Source: Cytidiella melzeri
Taxonomy: Eukaryota; Basidiomycota; Agaricomycetes; Polyporales; Irpicaceae
Direction of reading: 5' to 3'
NCBI GenBank assembly: GCA_022592445.1
Contig: JABYQR010000007.1
Coordinates: forward strand, 186,001-250,000
Length of the DNA: 64,000 nucleotides
Shown: piece by piece, positions 56,481-64,000 of the stretch
Position numbering within the stretch: position 1 is the stretch's first letter
How the letters are laid out: every line of letters starts with the position of its first letter
The notes under the pieces: generated by a model
Seen by the model: only the letters and a program-made list of their open reading frames with translations
The model's database searches: none
What the model was told of the DNA's origin: nothing
Program-made: the position numbers and the translations under genes

Positions 56481-58770
56481 CTAATCACTGCCTGCGTTTT
56501 CAGCTGTCCACCCCTCGAGGTCCTGCAATGCATTCTCCTTCGCCATGTCTGAAAGTCCCGCCAACTTCTCGTCCACCAAGCTGAATCCTCCGAGGCAGCT
56601 GTTTGCGAAGCCCAATGAGATGCGCGCGTGCACATAGAACACAGTCGATACTCACATCACCGTTTTATACATAGCGCTGCGAATCTTCGTGGTGACCGTA
56701 CGATCAAGCTCCTGCCAGTCTTCAAGGTGTCGGAGATGTTCTGTGAAGACACCCTTGTATGTTGTTTCGCGAAATTCGTGGGTCCTATCCTTTTGTGCTA
56801 GGCGTCCGGTCGACCAGCGCTGCAACCCGTAGCGGACCTAGTGACTCGGACTATGCATCAATAGTTCTTGCGCACGGATTCCCAATGTGAGTACATACCA
56901 TTGTGAGTAGCAGCGCGATGGTTGGTAATGGCACCGGGTCGAAGAGGCTGCGGAACTCTACACCCGGCGGAGGATGAGTAGAGCCCCCAGATCGCGAAGC
57001 GATGACGTCCTGCAGTGCATGAACAATAATGGGCACTGCCATGAGCCCGCGAGGTGGATTTTTGTCAAACTCCTTCAATCGGGGGTTACAATGGTGAGTA
57101 ACTGAGAAAGGAAGCCGGCGAAGACACTGGCACCCACCTTGTAACAATAGCGGTTGGCATCACCGCGGTGCCCAACGGGCTCAAGCAACCGCTTCACCCG
57201 ATCAGCGTTCACCTGTGCCATATTGTCGGTAGCTACGTCTCGTACCAACCCGTATGTCTCCACAATTCTGTTGCAAACCTTGTCTTTGACATGACCTCGG
57301 AAAGTAGAGGCGCGATTGACAATCTGCAAGCTTGGTGAGTACCGACACAAAGGTAGATCACCAGACGTACCAAAGTATAGATCCTGGCGACTTCCTCGTT
57401 ATCGCCGTATGTACGCTCGTATTCTTGACAGGATGCACGGAATACCTCGCGTGCCCATGTGTACTGTGTGTCGTGATCTGGAAATGCAGCCTCCGTAAGT
57501 ACTTTCAATTCATATCGGACAATGGACCGTGCGATGATTTTCGCGGTAACACCCGAGTAGTCTCCCTCTTTTGCCCTAGTAGAGAGAACAGGCTTGACAC
57601 TGCGCTTGTAGTCAAGGTCATTTGTAGGGGGGGTAGCAGTTGACGGAGTGATACGTGGTCGCTTATGTTGACGCTGTACTTGGCTCTCTATAGACGAAGG
57701 TGCCCGCCCACGACGCCGGGGCTCCTCTCCCGGTGCAGGTACATCTTCGCCAACGTTACGAGCTCCTAGGAACATTAAGCTTGGTCAGATACAGCTCCAG
57801 CCGTGCAGATATGGAACCACTTACTGTAGAGAGCAACCTGAGTGTTGTGCGCATCTTGAAGTGGCGAGCCGGCTGTGTCTTGCAAGTCGGTCACAGCTGT
57901 TGAGTCAGGTAAAAGAAACAATGGTGATGATGCGCGGCTCGGAGAACGACTGGCTGGAGGAGGAGAGTCACCAATACTAGACATTTGCTCACTAGCTCGT
58001 GATGAATGACGACTGTGCCGGTAATCATAGGGCTGGGGCGGTGATGACGAACGTGCATAAAACTCAGCTCGCGCGGGAAGTGCACCTGGTGTGGAAGAAC
58101 GCTCCTGCCTCGTGTTGGTAGCAATCACCGGTGTCTTTGGGTCGTTGACGCGACGTGTCAGCCTCTTGAGAGGTGGCTGAGTCACTTGAATTGTTCCTTG
58201 CGACTGAAACTAAGAGAGGGTGAGCACCGACAGCTTACTGTGACTGTGTAACATACCGGAGACTGGAAGGTGTCGAAGCCAGTGTCTTCTTCCTCAGGTG
58301 AGAAATCGCCGTCGTCGTTTTCAACGTTAGCGTCTCCCGTGTCAGAGTCATTGTCGTTGACAAGCTGCGAGGCTGCTGGAGGTGTGCGGATCCGCACAGT
58401 TGCTCGCTTACCACTGTCTATGTATATTGTCAGCTTCTGAATCACAGGCGAAGTATTACATACCTTGAGCTTGAGATCGCTTCAAGGCTTTGTTTTCCCG
58501 CTCGAGCTTTGCAGCCAATTTCTGAAGGGCTTCGAATTCTGCTAAAATCAGTCAAAATCAGGACACCAGACTCGTTAGGATCTCACCTAACTTCTCCTGT
58601 TTGGAAGACTTCTTCCGTTCTCGTCGTGTCACAGTATTTGAAGGAGCGGTGGTGCGGGGCTTCTTGCTGCTTGTTGTACTCTTCGCAGGCAGCGTTTGAG
58701 CGCTGTCATCTTCGGATATGTCATCCTCCGAAACCTGGGTCTCTTGAGCTTTCTTCTTGGCTCTAGGCAT
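56481..58770 (-). CDS. DUF6532 protein carried by the Plavaka element
   Basis: Starts at ATG 58770 (MPRAKKKAQETQ). About ten small exons follow. The N terminus is basic and acidic by turns, with a short coiled coil (EFEALQKLAAKLERENKAL). A long disordered Ser/Pro/Arg region runs to about 57,600. The DUF6532-like domain comes next: IIARSIVRYELKVLTEAAFP, YTWAREVFRASCQEYERTYG, VEFRSLFDPVPLPTIALLLT, RYGLQRWSTGRLAQ, ETTYKGVFTEHLRHL. The last exon ends WTAENAGSD with TAG at 56481. DUF6532 proteins are expanded in mushrooms and have no known function. Here the gene sits inside the transposon, divergent from the transposase, so it may be an accessory transposition protein. Exon joins at the very end (near 56,620-56,650) hold frame. 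Confidence 0.65.
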
Positions 58771-58989
58771 GAGAGTCCTGAAGGCAGTCGAGTTGTAGAC
58801 AACAAAAAGTAGACGTGGCAGAGAGGAGTGTGGCGGAGAGAAAAGGAGCCGACAAGCGCACAAAATCGGAGGATACTAAGCAACAAATCGCTGCCCCATA
58901 ATTTGAATACCATCACTACACGTCTGAGTTCAAGGAAAAAAATTTAATACGCTCACCGCCTGCTTTGTGTTGTCCGTGTCGCTCTGACC
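58771..58989. promoter_or_regulatory. Divergent promoter inside the Plavaka element
   Basis: 219 bases between the ATGs of the DUF6532 gene and the transposase. It should drive both. Confidence 0.55.
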
Positions 58990-61900
58990 ATGCCTCCTCA
59001 TCGGTGTTTCCATTGTGGTGCCACAAAGCCTACCGCACAAGGACTCAAAGCGCACATACAGCTGAACAATGCCTGTCGGAGATCTCGGGACTCGGCCGCA
59101 AGAATTGGTACAACAGCTGTGCAAGCAGTGTCAAACAGAGCAAGCTCCGAGTCGCCATCAGCCGCTGCCCAGAATATTGCCATACACAGCTCAGACGACG
59201 CACCTGATGGTCATGAGCCGCATACACTGCCATCGCCACTCTTGGACTTGCCGCCATCCAAGCGAACACGAGTTGAGGCTGCACCGGATGCTAGCGAAGG
59301 ACACGAGGCAGGCGGCATGCCAAAAAATCCATTTCTTGATGACCACTGGTATACGTCTGGTCAAGCAGGAGCTGCGACGGGTCGAGGACGAACTCTGTTT
59401 GAAGTAATGCACGAGGAGAGAGTACAAGAAGGGGTTGAAGCGGACGCACCGTGGGTTCCCTTTGCCAGTGAGGAGGAGTGGGGCTTGGCCCAATGGATGA
59501 TGCATAGCGGACTGAGTCAATCCGAAATTGACAGGTACCTAAAACTTGATATTGTAAGTAAGAGCATTATTTAGAATCAGTGTTCGCTCTTACCGGCCTT
59601 TACAGATCCAAAACCGCTCGCCGCTGTCGTTCAAAGATAAGCGGGCATTTTTTAAGAAGATTGACAGTCTTCCTCGTGGGCCTGGATGGCAGTGCGAGCT
59701 TTTTGAACTGCAGTGTGAGGAGAGAAGCGAAGGAGAGAGCGGTGTCGAGGTGTTTGAACTTTGGAAGCGAAATCCTGTAGAGTGTATCCGTGAGCTATTG
59801 TCAAATCCGACATTCAAAGACAACCTACGCTACGCACCAGAACAGCGATACGAGGACGATAGGGGAGAGAGACCTGTCCTCGGCGAGATGTGGAGTGGTG
59901 CGTGGTGGGAGAGAGTACAGGTGAGTAAACGAGTGGAGACGCGGAAAACCAAACTGATAATCACCTGCGCAGAAACTGCTCCCAAAAGGAGCTACACTTG
60001 TTCCTGTGATACTCGCGTCTGATAAGACGCAGCTGTCAAACTTCAGCGGCGATAAGTCAGTGTGGCCTGTTTATCTCACCATAGGTAACATCTCGAAGAG
60101 CTTACGCCGGTCCCCTTCATCCCATGCGACTGTTCTACTTGGGTACCTACCTGTGGCGAAACTGGAGTCCGTCCCGAAGGCCAAGCGTGCTGTACTGGCC
60201 TATCAACTCTTCCACAATTGCATGCGCTCGCTCCTGGAGCCACTTGTCGAGGCGGGAAGGAAAGGAGTGGAGGTTGTCTGTGCTGATGGGTACGTCCGCA
60301 GAGCCCACCCTATCGTGGCCGCGTACGTGGCTGACCATCCGGAACAATGTCTCGTGGCCTGCTGCCAGGAGAATCACTGCCCAAAATGTCTCGTGCAGCC
60401 CAACAAACGGGGTGTGCCTGTCGACTTGCCGGTGATGCGAGACCCTGAGAAGATGCTCGCAATGATATGCAGCGCGCTCGAGGGAAACAAGGGGCCAGGA
60501 TTTGCGGAGGCTGGTTTGCGTTCCATCCATCCTTTCTGGGCGAACCTCCCTCACTGCGACATCTTCACCTGCCTGACACCGGATTTGCTCCATCAACTGC
60601 ACAAGGGAGTTTTCAAAGACCATACCGTGAAATGGGCGACAGCATGCATGGACGGCAAAGAGGATGAAGTCGACAGGCGGTTCCGCACCATGCCACTGCA
60701 TCCGGATCTTCGCCACTTCAAGAAGGGCATCTCGCTGGTGTCCCAGTGGACTGGTAACGAATACAAGCAGATGGAAAAGGTATTCCTCGGCGTTGTTGCG
60801 GGAGCTGCTGATCCAGACGTCGTGAAAGCGGTGCGAGCCGTTCTCGACTTCGTCTATTACGCTCATTACGAGGCGCACACCGAGGACTCACTTTCATGCC
60901 TACAGGACGCCTGGATCCGCTTTCATTCGCACAAGCACGTTTTTGTGCGTCTGGGAGTTCGTGACGACTTCAACATCCCGAAGCTTCATTCGATGAGCCA
61001 CTACATCGACTCAATCCGACTTTTTGGATCGGCGGATGGCTATAACACCGAAGGACCTGAGCGGCTTCACATCGACTTCGCGAAGCTTGGGTATTGCGCT
61101 AGCAACCGCAAGCAGTACATCCAGCAGATGACGACCTGGATGGAGCGCCAGGATGCGGTTCGAAGGTTCGACCAGTACCTTCAGTGGCTCAAGGCCGGCC
61201 ACAACTCACAGCTGCCTTCACGCTCGGGAGACAACGACACTGAAGAGGCAGAGGACGCAGAGAAGGATGGCGAGGAGGTTGAGCAAGAGACAGCACCGGA
61301 GAGCCACGCGCGGGCAGACGTCGACTCAGAGGAGTACACTATCTCAAAACGTCCGGCGTTCCCAAGCACGTCAGTCAAGACAATCACTGAAGAGTTTGGT
61401 GCACTGGACTTTATTCGTTGTTTGGAGGACTTCGTCACGAAGACAGTAGCGTCCTCATCAGCCAGCCGGCCCAGCCTACCAATACAGGCTGCCTCGAACG
61501 CGCACTCCTTCCTCCGTGTGGTCAACATGTACACAACATTTTCAGTCTACAAACAGTTCAAGAAGCGGCTCCCGCGTATGAGCCAGGTGTCAAAAACACT
61601 TGCTATGGACTCGATTCGCGCAATACCTGCAAAGTCCGCGGGAGGTCTTCGACCGGCGACTCCATCCCAATTTTCGACCGTTCTTGCGCGTGAGGGAGTG
61701 GTCGACAGCACCCAAGACTCAGAGAGAGAAGACGGAATATCTAGCCACCCTCTGGACGGTGAGTATCAGTTTTCATGGTGTTGCGCGACTCGGAGTCTGT
61801 ACGCTAACTTGTAATACTAGGGATGCCGGTCGGACAAGTTAGGCTTCTTTTTCGACTTCCGAGCAACATGGAGCACGTTAGCAAGCATCCGCTGGCATAT

Positions 61901-62200
61901 ATCGAGTGGTACACACCGTTCCACCGATACGACGATCTCACCGGTATGTTTTCTGTTGCGCCGTCACAGAGGCTTCATCGTCGTCGAGCATCCATCATTC
62001 CTATCACTTCTATTGTACGCACTTGCCATCTGATTCCTGCTTGGGGACGAGTACATGTCGCGCGAACTGACTGGACTTCGGAGAATGTACTACAACGTTG
62101 TGACCGATTTTACGTGAATGCGTACCTACGACATTCAGACTTCGTGTTATTTCGACAGCTAGTAGATAATTGGCGAAGATCTCGGTCAATAACAGTGTAA
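58990..62200 (+). CDS. Plavaka transposase, frame intact
   Basis: Cut-and-paste transposase of a basidiomycete-specific CACTA-related group. Exons run from 58990 with introns at about 59554-59606 (GTAAGT), 59921-59971 (GTGAGT) and 61759-61821 (GTGAGT), ending in TAA at 62198-62200. An N-terminal zinc finger, CFHCGATKPTAQGLKAH followed by C, should bind DNA. Core signatures: ILASDKTQLSNFSGDKSVWP and YLTIGNISKSLRRSPSSHA (first catalytic Asp in SDKT), CDIFTCLTPDLLHQLHKGVF (second Asp), YNTEGPERLHIDFAKLGY (Glu). Next comes an acidic disordered stretch, then VSKHPLAYIEWYTPF with IIPITSIVRTCHLIPAWGR, the conserved C-terminal part. No stop or frameshift interrupts about 1,000 codons, so the element may be young or active. 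Confidence 0.88.
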
Positions 62201-62256
62201 ATATTTTCGGTCTGCATCTACGGGCTCTACTGATATCTACGGGATTCTACTGGTAT

Positions 62257-64000
62257 CTACGAGGACACCTGCGCACTACCTAGATTTAGGGTTATTAGGT
62301 AGAAAACCCCTTTTTCCTGATGTGCGACCGAGGTGAATGGTATAGGGTTGGGATTTACCAACGCTTCTCGCGCCAGTTGGTCGACCGACTCGTTCTGCTC
62401 GATGCCCACGTGCCCTGGGCACCAGTGGAGGTGAAGGTGTGCTGCGGGGTTAAGAGAAAACCATGCACGCAAACGGCTTGTGATGCTGATAGATATGGCC
62501 TGAGCAGAGTGCGGTTCGACCTTGAGGAGAGTGGTGATGGCGGATTCGCTATCGCAGAAGATGTGGAGGTCGGTGGTGGTGGTGTTAATGCCTCGAGCGA
62601 TGCAAGCGGCGAGAGCTAGTAGTTCGGCGTCGAACGATGTAGCGTTGGAATATGTAAAGGCCATAGAGGCTACGAGTGCCCTCCCCACGTACAAACGGAA
62701 GGCGGCGGCGGCGACGTCCGGAGTTCCTGTGCGTGCTGACCCATCCGAGAAGGCGAAAGTGGTTAAAGGAGAGGTGGATAAGTGATTTATGAACGACTGT
62801 TTGTTTTCTAACCAAGATTTAAAAGCGTCAGAAGATTTCTTAGGATGATTAAGAATAAAAGAAATGCGTGACTCGTATATGTCTATTACTCTATTTCCGG
62901 GCTGTAATTCGGGATGCGAGTGGCTGATGGGCTCGAGATTGGGTGTAGCGGCTTGGTGATGGATTTGAAGAGGTAGATGCGAGTGAGGGAGGATGTTATG
63001 AACAGGGAAGCCGATGGAGTGGGAAGCGTTGCGATTTGAGTTGGGATTGACGGCGATGGAGACGAGGTGACTTGGAGGGAGGCATTGGGTTCGGAGAATG
63101 GATACGTCGAATAATTTTCGGAGATGGAGACGAATCGGGAGGAGACCAGCGAGGATTTCCATCCCGCCGGTGGGAGAAGTACGAAAAGCGCCGAGGATCC
63201 ACCTTGCGGTGACTGACTGGGCTTGTGAGAGGGACGCGATGAGTGCTTTTTGAGGTTTGCGGGGGTTGAACCATAGGCGGAAGCCATATGTGAGGATGGG
63301 ACGAACACAGGAAATGTATAGGAGGCGTTTTTGTGCCGGTGCGAGGCCGCGATTGGAGTTCCCCAGCATGGGATACCCTCGGACGGTGCTGAGGGCCTTC
63401 GTGGCATAGAAGCGGACGTGGTACTTGAAGTTTAGTTGAGAATCGAAGAAAAAGCCCAGGTATCGCCAGACGTGTTTGGGCGACAGGGTTACGGAGGCGT
63501 TATCAATGGAGATGGATAAGGAGGGTAAGGGTCCGTGATATCGGGGAAGGGGGAAGTGGGCGAGTTCTAGTTTATCTAGTTCTAGGATGATCCCTATGCG
63601 GGCGAAGATGTTGGTGATGTTAATGTAAAGGTTTTTCAAGATAAAAACGTTCGTCCCGAGTGAATCGGAAGAAATAGCAAGGGTGCCGTCGTCGACGAAG
63701 AAGAGCAGCAAAAAACGAAGGATGGAACTTGGGGTGGGCAAGAGTTTGGAAATGGCGAAGAGTGCAGGTGTAATGGCTAGCGCTGAGAAGGGGGGGGAAA
63801 GGCAGGAGCCCTGGCCTACGCCAACGGTGCAGTTCACCGGGCCAGACAGTTTCTCCGCCCACCGGAACTGAGTGGTGCGGTTGGAAAGGTACGCGGCTAC
63901 TAGTTCGCATAATGAAGAATGGAAGCCCAAACGGCGCAGGATGGCAATCAACAAGCTATGGTTGATCGATGGAAAAAATTGTGCGATGTCCATGGCGAGG
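62257..64000 (-). pseudogene. LINE ORF2: reverse transcriptase and RNase H, cut by a transposon on one side and the window edge on the other
   Basis: Minus-strand frame entering from the right edge. It begins within the reverse transcriptase at motif A (DIAQFFPSIN, catalytic Asp), then motif B (VGVGQGSCLSPPFSALA), motif C as FVDDG (about residues 100-102 of this frame, in place of the usual YADD/FADD), and LSPKHVWRYLGFFFD. A thumb/connection region follows with PILTYGFRLWF and SVTARWILGAF. RNase H holds its four acidic residues: FAFSDGSART, SFDAELLALAA, IFCDSESAI, HWCPGHVGIEQNESVDQLA. LINE sequence ends about TSVAHQEKG near 62,310; the last ~17 codons to the stop at 62257 are transposon sequence. 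No stop occurs in ~560 codons, so the LINE was intact when interrupted. The upstream ORF2 and ORF1 lie outside the window. Confidence 0.88.

Larger units (their letters stand above)
56185..62302 (+). mobile_element. Plavaka-type DNA transposon with transposase and DUF6532 genes
   Basis: About 6.1 kb lying inside a LINE. It has two divergent genes: a DUF6532 gene (minus) and a Plavaka transposase (plus), with a 219-base shared promoter. Both ends carry a CTACC...GGTAG hairpin (56192-56208 and 62276-62302). Inside them are many short GTAG/CTAC repeats: GGTAGCA, CCGTAG, CTGTAGCA on the left; TCTACGGG, TCTACTG, TCTACGAG on the right, that is in inverted orientation. This is the subterminal-repeat layout of CACTA-like elements. 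TAGGTAGGGCAGGT on the left resembles TAGGTAGTGCGCAGGT read inwards from the right. Exact termini and target duplication could not be fixed. Confidence 0.75.

Noticed and set aside
56146..62319. TTTTCCTG at 56146-56153 and 62312-62319 as target duplication of the Plavaka element
   Set aside because: Joining the LINE at this repeat puts the two ORF2 parts in different frames with a stop soon after, and 8 bp is longer than CACTA-type duplications; likely chance.
1..64000. CRISPR arrays, bacterial operons or prophage
   Set aside because: The window is eukaryotic; no regularly spaced repeats were seen.

Overview
The window is nuclear DNA of a filamentous basidiomycete, most likely an Agaricomycete; the genus cannot be fixed. 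Reasons: compact genes cut by many 45-70 base GT-AG introns, a Plavaka-type DNA transposon carrying a DUF6532 gene, non-LTR retroelements with poly(A) tails, and small-gene families typical of mushroom-forming fungi.

Layout. 1-1872 (minus): truncated gene for an EDC4/Ge-1-like mRNA-decapping scaffold. 1.9-9.3 kb: gene-poor stretch holding a tiny three-exon metallothionein gene (4071-4275) and a complete-looking retroelement that carries only ORF1 (6810-8956), flanked by a perfect 15-bp target-site duplication. 9.3-16.8 kb: Rab geranylgeranyltransferase alpha (minus), divergent from splicing factor SYF1 (plus), then an unrecognised conserved-looking gene (minus) and SFT2 (plus). 17.0-20.2 kb: intron-containing tRNA-Arg, then a 977-bp inverted duplication whose arms each hold the same small possible beta-trefoil gene, head to head around a 971-bp spacer. 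20.6-29.6 kb (minus): SEC16 and a Pumilio-family RNA-binding protein. 30.7-40.0 kb: kinesin-1 (minus), DPM2 (plus), VPS55 (minus), kinesin-5 (minus). 40.2-45.7 kb (plus): ELF1 and TRS120/TRAPPC9. 46.4-54.5 kb (minus): one very large gene with two zinc-binding clusters, tentatively UNC80-like. 55.5-64.0 kb: a LINE on the minus strand split by a ~6.1-kb Plavaka element that carries a transposase with an open reading frame throughout and a divergent DUF6532 gene; the LINE runs off the right edge.

How the genes fit together. Host genes are ordinary housekeeping genes, with many for the secretory and endosomal system (SEC16 at ER exit sites, SFT2 and TRS120 at the Golgi, Rab prenylation, VPS55, DPM2 for ER mannosyl donor synthesis, two kinesin motors) and several for RNA (EDC4-like, PUF, SYF1, ELF1). 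I saw no sign of a co-regulated cluster. The mobile material lies at the edges of the conserved block.

The most unusual items are the ORF1-only retroelement, the nearly identical inverted gene pair, the nested Plavaka-in-LINE, the hidden metallothionein gene, and microexons of 8 and 13 bases in kinesin-1 and SFT2. Exon joins were worked out by eye from splice sites and reading frame; boundaries of the longest genes are given only as outer limits.
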